Positions 14,776-21,273 are shown, counted from the first letter of the stretch. The stretch is 22,654 bases of DNA from JBGTNQ01 sp964646785 (GCA_964646785.1 CAZYGU010000013.1:1-22654), one strand, 5' to 3'. Notes: generated by a model not told the origin, from the sequence alone. A program made the numbers and translations.

Positions 14776-16152
14776 GAACAAGTAATACGAGAAAAAGTTC
14801 GAATCCCTCCTCAAAACATTGAAGCTGAGATGGCACTTCTTGGTTCTATCATGCTTCGCCCTGATTCAATTTATGAAATCATCGATGTGGTTTCACCTGG
14901 TGCATGCTACGCAGAGCGTCATGCGATTATCTTCGAAGCAATGCTCGATTTGTTTGGAAAAAGAACCCCTATTGATCTCCTTTCACTTTCTACTAGACTC
15001 AAAGAAAAAAAACTTCTTGATCAAGTTGGAGGAAGTGCGTACCTCACACAAATTGTAAACACTGTTCCCTCATCAGCAAACATCAGACACTACGCTGAAA
15101 TTGTTCAGAAAAAATATATGATGCGAAGACTTATCGATGCATCAGAACATATTGCACATCTTGGTTTTGACGAAGGAGCAGACCTAGAAGAAACACTCGA
15201 TAAAGCAGAAAAACATGTGTACGACGTAACTTCAAGTGGAGTTGCACACAAATTCGTAGCGATGAAAGATGAGTTAGCTGAAGCATGGGAACGTCTTGAT
15301 AGACTTCACAACAACAAAGGTGAACTTCGTGGTGTTCCAACAGGATTTCCTGAAATTGATAACAAACTTGCCGGTCTTCAAAAAGCTGACTTGATCATTC
15401 TTGCAGCACGACCTTCTGTGGGAAAAACTTCCTTTGCACTTGATATTGCACGACAAGCTGCAATTAATCATGGAGTACCAGTTGGAATATTTTCACTGGA
15501 AATGACATCGCAACAACTTGTAGATCGTATGCTTGCTGCACAAGCAAATGTTGATGCATGGAAACTTAGAACTGGAAAACTAACGAACGAATCTGACTTC
15601 ACCGCTATTCGTCAATCACTCGACAAACTTTCACAAGCGCCCATCTATATTGATGATCAACCAGGAAACACAATTCTCAAAATGCGATCAGTTGCACGAA
15701 GACTTAAAAGTGAAAAAGGTCTCGGCTTACTTGTTGTCGATTACCTCCAGCTTATGGTTCCCCCATCTTCAAAAAGTAGCGATAACCTCGTACAGCAAGT
15801 AACTGAAATCTCTCGTTCACTGAAAAATTTGGCACGAGAGCTTGATGTGCCTGTGCTTGCTCTATCACAGCTCAACCGTGCCGTTGAAAGCCGTGGCGGG
15901 CGCCCTCGCCTTTCTGACCTTCGAGATTCTGGATCCATCGAACAAGATGCTGACGTGGTTATGTTTATTCATCGTGAAGATAAATATAAAGATGTTTCTG
16001 AGCGTACAAACATCGCGGAAATTCTTATTGAAAAACATCGAAATGGAGAAACAGGAAAAGTTGACCTCTTTTTCAATGACAAGAAAGCTACATTCCAAAG
16101 TATTGATAAAAGTAATTTCGGTGGAGCAGAAAAAGAGTTTAATGACTTCTAG
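14776..16152 (+). CDS. dnaB: Replicative DNA helicase DnaB, 5' end lost in gap
   Basis: 458 residues are visible from EQVIREKVRIPPQNIEAEMA, which is very near the true N-terminus. The N-terminal helical domain (about 10-115) is followed by the linker and the RecA-like domain. The Walker A motif is ARPSVGKTSFA. Other motifs are IFSLEMTSQQLVDRM, VVDYLQLM (Walker B), LSQLNRAVESRGGRPRLSDL, the arginine finger region DLRDSGSIEQDAD and IEKHRNGETG. Known role: the hexameric ring helicase at the replication fork. No intein interrupts the visible part. The acidic tail EKEFNDF follows the core. recR begins 6 nt after the stop. Confidence 0.96.
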   Translation, partial: EQVIREKVRIPPQNIEAEMALLGSIMLRPDSIYEIIDVVSPGACYAERHAIIFEAMLDLFGKRTPIDLLSLSTRLKEKKLLDQVGGSAYLTQIVNTVPSSANIRHYAEIVQKKYMMRRLIDASEHIAHLGFDEGADLEETLDKAEKHVYDVTSSGVAHKFVAMKDELAEAWERLDRLHNNKGELRGVPTGFPEIDNKLAGLQKADLIILAARPSVGKTSFALDIARQAAINHGVPVGIFSLEMTSQQLVDRMLAAQANVDAWKLRTGKLTNESDFTAIRQSLDKLSQAPIYIDDQPGNTILKMRSVARRLKSEKGLGLLVVDYLQLMVPPSSKSSDNLVQQVTEISRSLKNLARELDVPVLALSQLNRAVESRGGRPRLSDLRDSGSIEQDADVVMFIHREDKYKDVSERTNIAEILIEKHRNGETGKVDLFFNDKKATFQSIDKSNFGGAEKEFNDF

Positions 16153-16158
16153 TTACTT

Positions 16159-16776
16159 ATGAATTCAATACAACGACTCATTGAGTTATTTCAAAGATTT
16201 CCTGGTATTGGACCACGCCAAGCAAAGCGATTTGTATACTTTTTATTGTCACAACAAAATTCGTACCTCCAAGAGATAGTTCGGGAATTAGAAAATCTAA
16301 AGCGCGAAAGTGTCATCTGCACATCGTGTTTTCGTTTTTTTCCTAAAAATGCAAGCGGAGTGAACCTTTGCTCAATTTGTGCAAACCCTGAGCGTGACCA
16401 TACAAAGCTCATGCTTATTTCTCATGATGCTGATCTCGACAATATCGAGCGTACGAAAATATATACTGGACTGTATTTTGTGTTAGGAGGAAGTATTCCT
16501 GTTATGGATAAAGAACCAGAAAAACGAATTCGAAGAAATGAACTTATTGATATTGTAACTAAGCGAATCCCTGAAAAACTTTCTGAAATTATTCTTGCGA
16601 TGAACGCAAATGTTGAAGGTGAGAATACAGTAGAATATCTAGAACTTCAACTTCGTGCTGTTGCAGAAAAAAACTCTATTAAAATTTCTCATCTTGGACG
16701 AGGACTTTCTACGGGATCAGAACTCGAATATTCGGATGAAGATACTATTGCGAACGCACTGAAAAATCGCACATAA
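16159..16776 (+). CDS. recR: Recombination protein RecR
   Basis: A 205-residue protein of normal length. It has a helix-hairpin-helix (about 10-30; RFPGIGPRQAKRF), a Cys4 zinc finger (C54, C57, C71, C74 in CTSCFRF and CSIC), a Toprim domain (from about 82; VMDKEPEKR, NANVEGENT) and the C-terminal ATP-site-like motif LGRGLSTGSELEY. Known role: with RecO/RecF it loads RecA at gaps. It lies 6 nt after dnaB and is probably cotranscribed, giving a replication-repair unit. Confidence 0.96.
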   Translation: MNSIQRLIELFQRFPGIGPRQAKRFVYFLLSQQNSYLQEIVRELENLKRESVICTSCFRFFPKNASGVNLCSICANPERDHTKLMLISHDADLDNIERTKIYTGLYFVLGGSIPVMDKEPEKRIRRNELIDIVTKRIPEKLSEIILAMNANVEGENTVEYLELQLRAVAEKNSIKISHLGRGLSTGSELEYSDEDTIANALKNRT

Positions 16777-16805
16777 CCTTGCCGAGGCGAGGCCTTACCA
16801 CATAA

Positions 16806-16836
16806 AAAACAGCCGTACCTGGATGGTACGGCTGTA
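16806..16836 (-). terminator. Terminator of the Pro-rich protein gene (also downstream of recR)
   Basis: ACAGCCGTACC (16809-16819) pairs perfectly with GGTACGGCTGT (16825-16835). Read on the minus strand it is followed by a run of six T. On the plus strand there is no T-tract, so it serves mainly the minus-strand gene. Confidence 0.88.
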
Positions 16837-16848
16837 GGAAAGCGTGAC

Positions 16849-17808
16849 TTACTTCTGGCGGAAGCGAAGAGTATTCACTCCGTTCTCACTTTCGTAAGTG
16901 ACGGAGTTGATGTCGTCGCTATGCCGAATGACAGTGCTCGGCTGACCCTGTCCATCCGCGAGAGCGACATGGACAAACGTCTTCCCTGATTTCGACGCTG
17001 GTGGCGTCGGCTCAGGAACCGAAGATGCAGTCGATGTCGGTGACACAACCGGAGGAACCGGTGCTGGTGTCGGCGCTGGTGGCGTCGGACCAACGACTGG
17101 TGTCGGAGGTGTCACAATCGGACGAGGTGCCGGAGCTGGAGGATTCGGGGTAGTTGGTGGTGTAGTTCCACCGGAACCACCTGAGCGATTACGATTGAAC
17201 AACGACCAAATCCCGAATCCAACAAGTGCCAGCAACGCAAGAAACAGCAAGAGTGGCAGCAACCATGAAAGGACTGACTTAGCTCCATCCATGATACTGC
17301 CAAAGTGATCTGCTACTTGCGACCAGAATCCAGGACGCTTGTTACCAAGCGGTCCATCAGATACCGGCACAGCAGAGCCGAGCAGTCCGTTTGCGCGTGC
17401 GATCGAGTCAGCACGTGCCTTCGCGGCAGCAACCGAATCGATCCCGTTTGCACCACCGAGAAGTCCCAGACAAGCCGGACACTTCGATGGCAAAACGAGC
17501 CGGTTCACACAGTCTGCCTTGTACCTCGGAACTCCCGACGAATCGGAGAGAACGATGGTACCCACCGGAAGCATCTCCAGGACGAACCTGTCGATGTTAC
17601 GGTAGTAGTTGAGCACCTGGGTGGGCTCAACAAGCGAAACCGGGTGAAGCTTGTACTTCGCCATTTCACCTGCGGTCATGATGACTGCAGTATGAAGCGG
17701 ATACTTCTCCATCTCAGCTTGTACCGGGATGGCCCTGGTGCCACGCTGCGCCAGAAGTGGCGAAGCGAGAAACACCAAGGGAAACAGCAACCGCAAGTAC
17801 TTGGTCAT
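16849..17808 (-). CDS. Secreted/membrane hypothetical protein with Pro-rich linker
   Basis: A 319-residue protein. The signal peptide is at 1-20 (LRLLFPLVFLASPLLAQ). The N-terminal domain has a short internal repeat (EMEKYPLH, EMAKYKLH) and four Cys (KADCVNRLV, SKCPACLG). An Ala-rich helix and a membrane segment (about 182-205; LLPLLLFLALLALVGFG) are followed by a long Pro/Thr/Ala/Val linker (about 212-275) and a C-terminal part (KTFVHVALADGQ ... NTLRFRQK). GGGAG lies close before the ATG. Base use is strongly GC-rich compared with neighbouring core genes, suggesting a different origin. The layout suggests a surface or cell-wall-spanning protein. I do not recognise the family. Confidence 0.75.
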   Translation of the reverse strand: MTKYLRLLFPLVFLASPLLAQRGTRAIPVQAEMEKYPLHTAVIMTAGEMAKYKLHPVSLVEPTQVLNYYRNIDRFVLEMLPVGTIVLSDSSGVPRYKADCVNRLVLPSKCPACLGLLGGANGIDSVAAAKARADSIARANGLLGSAVPVSDGPLGNKRPGFWSQVADHFGSIMDGAKSVLSWLLPLLLFLALLALVGFGIWSLFNRNRSGGSGGTTPPTTPNPPAPAPRPIVTPPTPVVGPTPPAPTPAPVPPVVSPTSTASSVPEPTPPASKSGKTFVHVALADGQGQPSTVIRHSDDINSVTYESENGVNTLRFRQK

Positions 17809-17856
17809 GCAGACTCTCCCAAAGAAGGAAGTTACGAGCAGACATGCTTTCCGTTA

Positions 17857-17914
17857 CTCACAGAAAGCTTTGAGATAATAAACAGTTGATTACCTCCTCA
17901 AAGCTTTCTGTGAG
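17857..17914 (-). promoter_or_regulatory. Perfect 17-bp leader hairpin with ribosome-binding-like loop
   Basis: The arm at 17857-17873 (CTCACAGAAAGCTTTGA) is exactly complementary to 17898-17914, with a 24-nt loop. On the transcribed minus strand the loop carries GGAGGTAATCAACTG, a strong Shine-Dalgarno-like sequence with no normal start codon after it. It sits in the leader of the Pro-rich protein gene, 49 nt before its ATG. No T-tract follows, so it is not a terminator. Confidence 0.75.
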
Positions 17915-17942
17915 ATATTGTGAAGGAACTCTTACTTGATAT

Positions 17943-17972
17943 ATTATACCACACTTTATATATAAATGTCAA
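17943..17972 (-). promoter_or_regulatory. Promoter of the Pro-rich protein gene
   Basis: -35 TTGACA (17967-17972) and -10 TATAAT (17943-17948) are both consensus, 18 bp apart. The spacer TTTATATATAAAGTG closely resembles the spacer of the promoter at 20445-20473. Confidence 0.87.
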
Positions 17973-17978
17973 CACAAC

Positions 17979-18005
17979 AAAAAAGCCCTCATTGAGGGCT
18001 TTTTT
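17979..18005 (-). terminator. rplU terminator
   Basis: AAAAAAGCCCTCA (17979-17991) pairs with TGAGGGCTTTTTT (17993-18005), 2 nt after the rplU stop codon. It is followed at once by the next gene's promoter. Confidence 0.92.
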
Positions 18006-18007
18006 GA

Positions 18008-18403
18008 CTACTTGATTGAAGTTACCTTTATCTGGAAGAATGGCTGTCTATGACCATTTTTCTTGAAATAACGGCTCTTTTGTTTGTATTTAATAACGAC
18101 AACTTTCTGTGCACGTCCGATCTTTTCGAGAGTAGCAGTAACCTTAGCACCTGGTACTGTTGGGGTTCCAATCGTGGTACCACCGTTTTCTACCAATAGA
18201 ACCTGATCAAAGGTAAGAGTGTCCCCCTCCTTGTGTTCTCCAATAATCTTTTCGATTTTTACGAGATCTCCTTCAGAAACCTTGTACTGCTTTCCTCCTG
18301 TTGCAATAACCGCAAAAGCGTCTGATTTTGCTTTCGCTTTTGGTGCTGCTTTCTTTGGAGCAGCAGAAGGGGTTTTCTTAGTTGTTGTAGCTGTCTTAGG
18401 CAT
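18008..18403 (-). CDS. rplU: 50S ribosomal protein L21 with Lys/Ala-rich N-terminal extension
   Basis: A 131-residue protein. The L21 domain starts at about residue 28 (DAFAVIATGGKQYKVSEGDL) and includes KYKQKSRYFKKNGHRQPFFQIKV. The usual length is about 103, so the first 27 residues (MPKTATTTKKTPSAAPKK, then AAPKAKAKS) are an extra basic, disordered tail like histone or mycobacterial ribosomal extensions. I choose the ATG at 18403. The upstream ATG at 18415 directly abuts a TATACA -10-like box and would hardly be on the mRNA. The gene stands alone, apart from rpmA. An unusual 370-base upstream region precedes it. Confidence 0.93.
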   Translation of the reverse strand: MPKTATTTKKTPSAAPKKAAPKAKAKSDAFAVIATGGKQYKVSEGDLVKIEKIIGEHKEGDTLTFDQVLLVENGGTTIGTPTVPGAKVTATLEKIGRAQKVVVIKYKQKSRYFKKNGHRQPFFQIKVTSIK

Positions 18404-18562
18404 AGTGGGTACCATTGTATACAGAATATAGAAAATGTAAAGTGGGCAAAATTGGCATAGGTTAGCCCCGAACTGTAGAAGCCCGGGGCTAATACCTCCT
18501 CCAATAGTGAAGAGTCAAAATTGGTGGAAAGTGGAAAGAGCAAAACCGGAACAGATCACCTC

Positions 18563-18652
18563 CTAGTAGCGATGTCCCCGATGGCGAAACCAGTACTTAC
18601 GATGCACCGGTTTCTGACTCCTGAGAATTAGCCAAGTGATATGTGGCTTCAT
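18563..18652 (-). CDS. Possible 29-residue small protein (tentative)
   Basis: ATG at 18652 with GAGGAG about 8 nt upstream, reading MKPHITWLILRSQKPVHRKY and ending HRGHRY with TAG at 18563. It is basic and aromatic. Its stop codon is the first part of the next ribosome-binding-like site, TAGGAGGTGATC. Its start overlaps the stop of the next upstream mini-ORF as ATGA. Supported only by these signals. Confidence 0.3.
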   Translation of the reverse strand: MKPHITWLILRSQKPVHRKYWFRHRGHRY

Positions 18653-18720
18653 CCTCCCCTCTCCTCTGGAATGTGAACAGACGACATCACAACTAGGACA
18701 GGACCGTCGCGCTGAAACAT
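18649..18720 (-). CDS. Possible 23-residue small protein (tentative)
   Basis: ATG at 18720 preceded by GGAGAG, reading MFQRDGPVLVVMSSVHIPEE and then RGG, ending in TGA. The TGA overlaps the ATG of the following mini-ORF (ATGA), a translational-coupling geometry. It would be the only TGA-terminated frame in the window, which weakens the case. Confidence 0.25.
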   Translation of the reverse strand: MFQRDGPVLVVMSSVHIPEERGG

Positions 18721-18792
18721 ACTACTCTCCGGTTAAGGTGAAGAGGTAATTTCAGTATATCGAAAATAGTTACAAATGGAAATTGTTATCCA

Positions 18793-19857
18793 CTATTCGT
18801 CTTCAAGTATCGGCTTATCAATTTGCAAAGCTTCAATTCCAATTGTAGTTTCTGTAAGTCGAGTGACATCCTTGTCGATCTTTCCAAACTCTTTTCGAGA
18901 ATTATTGAAATGACTAACCACTGTGCCGAGTGCGTTCCCCATTTTTGAGTGATACTCTTCAAAACTCTTGAGGTGCTTTCCGAGTTCTCCTACACGCTTC
19001 ACAATATCTTGTGCTGTCTCTTCGATTTTAAGTGCCTTGAGTCCTTGGAGCACTGTTTGTAGATATGCGAGAAATGATGTTGGAGAAACAATAATGACAT
19101 GACGATCTTTGAATGCGTAGTCAATCAAATCACGAGTGTTCACCTTCACTGACCCTACCTGTGAAATGAGAAGATCGTAATAAATAGCTTCATGAGGAAT
19201 AAACATGAAGGCAAAGTCCATCGTACCCTCTCCTGGTTTTACATATTTTGAAGTCTCATCGATACGATTTTTTAGGTCGGTGCGAAATGCCTTCTCCAAA
19301 CGTTCTTTTTCAACGGGATCTTTTTCTTCAACAAGACGGTTATAGTTTTCGAGCGAAAACTTTGAATCAATAGGAATGATTTTCTCTTTCACAAACACCA
19401 CGGCGTCAACAATCGTACCATCAGCAAATGGATACTGCATTTGATAGCTTCCAGTAGGAAGTACATTTTTAAGTAGAGTCTCAAGATAGTACTCACCGAG
19501 GATTCCTCTCTGCTTCGGATTTTTCAAAATATCCTGCAGTGACTGAAGTTGATCAGTAAAAGAAATCACTTGTTTATTTGTCTCATCAAGACGTGTGAGC
19601 TTCTCAGTGATGTCACCAATAATTTTGTATGACTGACTTGATTGATTTTCAAGTGAACGAAACATCTCACGAGAATTTTCAGTGAGCTTCATATCGAGTG
19701 TGCGAGCAAGCTCTCCTACTTGGTTTTGAATAAGAAGAAAGGCATCATTTGAACCTTTACCTCCATCATCATTTTTTCGAAACAAGCGCCACAACAAAAC
19801 AGCGTTTACCGCGAGAATAACCAAAAGAATAACAATGAGGGGAGTGATTGCTTCCAT
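18793..19857 (-). CDS. rmuC: RmuC family protein
   Basis: A 354-residue protein from the ATG at 19857 (MEAITPLIVILLVILAVNAV). A membrane anchor (5-24) is followed by a coiled-coil region (about 45-110) and the RmuC nuclease-like domain: NPKQRGILGEYYLETLL, FADGTIVDAVVFVKEKIIPIDSKF, FAFMFIPHEAIYYDLL and VIIVSPTSFLAYLQTV. The D...D-S-K residues fit the PD-(D/E)xK-like core proposed for this family. Known role: limiting DNA inversions and rearrangements between short repeats. A start at 19875 would lie at or before the predicted transcription start, since -10 TATACT (19866-19871) ends 8 nt before 19857. Divergent from yqeY. Confidence 0.9.
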   Translation of the reverse strand: MEAITPLIVILLVILAVNAVLLWRLFRKNDDGGKGSNDAFLLIQNQVGELARTLDMKLTENSREMFRSLENQSSQSYKIIGDITEKLTRLDETNKQVISFTDQLQSLQDILKNPKQRGILGEYYLETLLKNVLPTGSYQMQYPFADGTIVDAVVFVKEKIIPIDSKFSLENYNRLVEEKDPVEKERLEKAFRTDLKNRIDETSKYVKPGEGTMDFAFMFIPHEAIYYDLLISQVGSVKVNTRDLIDYAFKDRHVIIVSPTSFLAYLQTVLQGLKALKIEETAQDIVKRVGELGKHLKSFEEYHSKMGNALGTVVSHFNNSRKEFGKIDKDVTRLTETTIGIEALQIDKPILEDE

Positions 19858-19865
19858 ATGAAACA

Positions 19866-19918
19866 AGTATAACAAGAGAAGTGCAAAGCTAGAAGCAAAG
19901 GTACAAAACCTGTATAAT
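19866..19918. promoter_or_regulatory. Divergent leaderless promoters for rmuC and yqeY
   Basis: Minus strand: TGT-TATACT (-10 at 19866-19871) ends 8 nt before the rmuC ATG. Plus strand: TATAAT (19913-19918) ends 8 nt before the yqeY ATG at 19927. Both place transcription starts at the start codon. The -35 boxes are weak (TTCTAG at 17 bp for rmuC). Confidence 0.68.
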
Positions 19919-19926
19919 GGCTCATT

Positions 19927-20379
19927 ATGTTACATCAACAAATAACCGAAGAAATTAAAAAGGCTATGCTTGCGAAGGACACAGTGAGACTCGATACCCT
20001 CCGGGGGCTTAAGTCTGCCTTCACTAATGAACTGGTTGCAAAGCGCCGAAAACCACAAGAAGAGCTTACTGACGAAGAAGCACTTGAGGTTATCCGAAGA
20101 AGTGTTAAGCAAAGAAAAGATTCTATCGAACAATTCCGAACTGGAGGACGCGAAGATCTCGCAGAATCAGAAGAAGCTGAGCTAGCAGTGCTTGAAGTAT
20201 TTCTTCCTCAGATGATGAGTCGTGATGAAATCAAAGTTGTAGCTGAACAAAAAAAGTCAGAAATGGGAATCGAAGAAAAATCAAAAATGGGAATGTTTAT
20301 GGGTGCTGTCATGAAAGAATTGAAAGGAAAAGCAAATGGCGATGACGTAAAAGCGGTTATCGATGAAATGTTTGCTTAA
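19927..20379 (+). CDS. YqeY-like (GatB/YqeY domain) protein
   Basis: A 150-residue, all-helical protein of the normal YqeY length. The N-terminus ITEEIKKAMLAKDTVRLDTLRGLKSA is typical. It also has VIRRSVKQRKDSIEQFRTGGREDL, AELAVLEVFLPQMMS and a C-terminal segment MGMFMGAVMKELKGKANGDDVKAVI related to the GatB tail. The domain helps recognise tRNA in GatB; the free-standing protein is suspected to act on or near tRNA, but its role is not settled. It is a single-gene unit with a predicted leaderless mRNA and a hairpin terminator. Confidence 0.93.
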   Translation: MLHQQITEEIKKAMLAKDTVRLDTLRGLKSAFTNELVAKRRKPQEELTDEEALEVIRRSVKQRKDSIEQFRTGGREDLAESEEAELAVLEVFLPQMMSRDEIKVVAEQKKSEMGIEEKSKMGMFMGAVMKELKGKANGDDVKAVIDEMFA

Positions 20380-20401
20380 TTTTCCTATCACCTAAGAAAA
20401 T

Positions 20402-20430
20402 AAAAAACTGAGATGCTTCTCAGTTTTTTA
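20402..20430 (+). terminator. yqeY terminator
   Basis: AAAAAACTGAG (20402-20412) pairs with CTCAGTTTTTT (20419-20429), loop ATGCTT, with a T-tract. Confidence 0.9.
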
Positions 20431-20444
20431 TTGTCCACAGTTAC

Positions 20445-20473
20445 TTGACTTTTATATTTTAAAGTGATATTAT
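20445..20473 (+). promoter_or_regulatory. Promoter of the hypothetical gene at 20512
   Basis: -35 TTGACT (20445-20450), 17-bp spacer, -10 TATTAT (20468-20473). The stretch TTGACTTTTATATTTTAAAG is nearly the same as in the promoter at 17943-17972. Confidence 0.82.
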
Positions 20474-20511
20474 ATAGACCAGAATTGTTGGCACACCTTC
20501 AAGGAGGAACC

Positions 20512-20883
20512 GTGTCACAGATCGTTAACTCGCAGGTGAAGCATTACGCCGATGAAGCCTCAAAACTTCGTCGGGAATACCAGATGACGTTCATCGCTTC
20601 CATCTGGGAGGCAATCAGTGGTCTACCCACTGGAGAACGGAGCAGTATGTTCAGTCAAGTTCAGGCTGAACTCACGCGTCGAAGCACTGCAGCTCGGAAC
20701 AAGAAGAAGGCTGACAAGCCACTTCAGACTGAGCTGCTCGATCAGCAAGCTCCACCTCCATTCCCACGACCGGGAAGCGTAGTCGAACCAACAGTGGTTC
20801 GCAGCTCATCGCGAAGAAACTGGTTAAGCGAAACGGAAGACCATCATGACGAAATTCATGAAGGATTTCCAAAACAGGGATAG
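20512..20883 (+). CDS. Hypothetical short basic protein
   Basis: A 123-residue protein from GTG at 20512, chosen because AGGAGG lies 4 nt upstream. The frame is open to 20464, but that overlaps the -10 box. The N-terminal half is helical (SQIVNSQVKHYADEASKLRR, then MTFIASIWEAISGLPTGERSSMFSQVQAELTRR). The C-terminal half is Lys, Pro and Arg rich and looks disordered. It has no membrane segment and no recognised family. Base use is GC-richer than the adjacent yqeY and ogt. The stop codon TAG lies inside the stem of the terminator. It belongs to the ribosome-binding-site-bearing, lineage-specific class of genes in this window. Confidence 0.7.
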   Translation: MSQIVNSQVKHYADEASKLRREYQMTFIASIWEAISGLPTGERSSMFSQVQAELTRRSTAARNKKKADKPLQTELLDQQAPPPFPRPGSVVEPTVVRSSSRRNWLSETEDHHDEIHEGFPKQG

Positions 20884-20910
20884 CGCCTCGCGCTATCCCT
20901 GTAGTTTTTT
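20874..20910 (+). terminator. Terminator overlapping the stop codon of the 20512 gene
   Basis: ACAGGGATAGCGC (20874-20886) pairs perfectly with GCGCTATCCCTGT (20890-20902) around CTC and is followed by a T-tract. The stop codon (20881-20883) is part of the stem. Confidence 0.92.
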
Positions 20911-20916
20911 ATACAA

Positions 20917-21207
20917 TTATTTTCCTGTATACCCTTCCTTTTTTAATATCTTTCTTTTTGTCTCTGTGCCACCAGGACGATTGTAATATCCCAAACTCCC
21001 ATCACTTTTGATAACACGATGACATGGTATTGTCTTGTCGAAATTATGAGCCATGAGTGTCCCCACAGCACGATATGCTCCAGGACTCCCCGCTCGCTTT
21101 GCAACTTCACCATAACTCATGACGGTTCCTTTCGGAATTGAACGGACAACCTTCTGTACTCGCTCTTTAAATGAGGCAATTCCTGTAAAGTTTTTGTTTC
21201 GAGTCAT
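20917..21207 (-). CDS. Single-domain O6-alkylguanine-DNA alkyltransferase-like protein
   Basis: A 96-residue protein containing only the Ada/Ogt C-terminal DNA-binding domain: FKERVQKVVRSIPKGTVMSYGEVAKRAG, the arginine finger in YRAVGTLMAHN, and the active-site loop IPCHRVIKSDGSLGYYN with C62. In full MGMTs the PCHR cysteine takes the alkyl group from guanine. Alkyltransferase-like proteins of this short size usually have Trp instead, so this retains the acceptor and may be a minimal working MGMT. The N-terminal RNase H-like domain of Ogt is absent. The promoter is an extended -10 (TGATATACT) 9 nt before the ATG, so the mRNA is predicted leaderless. Confidence 0.9.
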   Translation of the reverse strand: MTRNKNFTGIASFKERVQKVVRSIPKGTVMSYGEVAKRAGSPGAYRAVGTLMAHNFDKTIPCHRVIKSDGSLGYYNRPGGTETKRKILKKEGYTGK

Positions 21208-21216
21208 ATGTAAAAA

Positions 21217-21254
21217 AGTATATCAAAAAATCCAGCACATGCTGGATTTTTTGA
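21217..21254 (-). promoter_or_regulatory. ogt-like promoter embedded in the upstream gene's terminator
   Basis: TCAAAAAATCCAGCA (21223-21237) pairs with TGCTGGATTTTTTGA (21240-21254) and ends the minus-strand gene at 21274. Its T-tract runs straight into TGA-TATACT (-10 at 21217-21222), the extended -10 promoter of the ogt-like gene starting at 21207. Termination and new initiation share the same bases. Confidence 0.72.
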
Positions 21255-21273
21255 TTACAAACGGAGAATGTTT

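Larger units (their letters stand above)
18404..18792 (-). promoter_or_regulatory. Long rplU upstream region with hairpin and ribosome-binding-like sites
   Basis: About 390 bases without an accepted gene between rmuC and rplU. On the minus strand I see a possible promoter (TTCCAT, 16 bp, TATACT near 18760), then four purine-rich Shine-Dalgarno-like sites: GGAGAG (about 18725-18730), GAGGAGAGGGGAGG (18653-18666), AGGAGGTGATC (18554-18564) and GGAGGAGG (about 18495-18502). A perfect 9-bp hairpin TTAGCCCCG/CGGGGCTAA occupies 18462-18492. It is visibly GC-richer than its flanks. It could be a long ribosomal-protein leader, a noncoding RNA, or a run of tiny genes. Confidence 0.5.

Noticed and set aside
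14795..14812. GTTCGAATCCC, like a tRNA T-arm
   Set aside because: It lies inside dnaB codons (KVRIPP) and no acceptor stem or other arms can be formed around it.
13678..16152. A single 824-codon CysS-DnaB fusion protein
   Set aside because: The frame crosses a 100-N placeholder. CysS lacks its C-terminal third and DnaB begins almost at its usual start, so these are two genes with missing sequence between them.
17305..17889. A long plus-strand open frame opposite the Pro-rich protein gene
   Set aside because: It is an antisense shadow in GC-rich sequence. The minus-strand gene has promoter, ribosome-binding site, signal peptide and terminator, and the plus frame has none.
18259..18543. A 94-codon minus-strand frame starting at TTG upstream of rplU
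   Set aside because: It overlaps most of the rplU N-terminus out of frame, and the TTG is too far (15 nt) from the nearest ribosome-binding-like site.
18554..18564. GATCACCTCCT on the plus strand, identical to the 3' end of 16S rRNA
   Set aside because: No other 16S sequence surrounds it. It is better explained as the complement of a minus-strand ribosome-binding-like sequence.
20464..20511. An earlier start for the hypothetical gene at 20512
   Set aside because: The extra codons overlap the -10 region and the transcription start, while AGGAGG sits correctly in front of the GTG at 20512.
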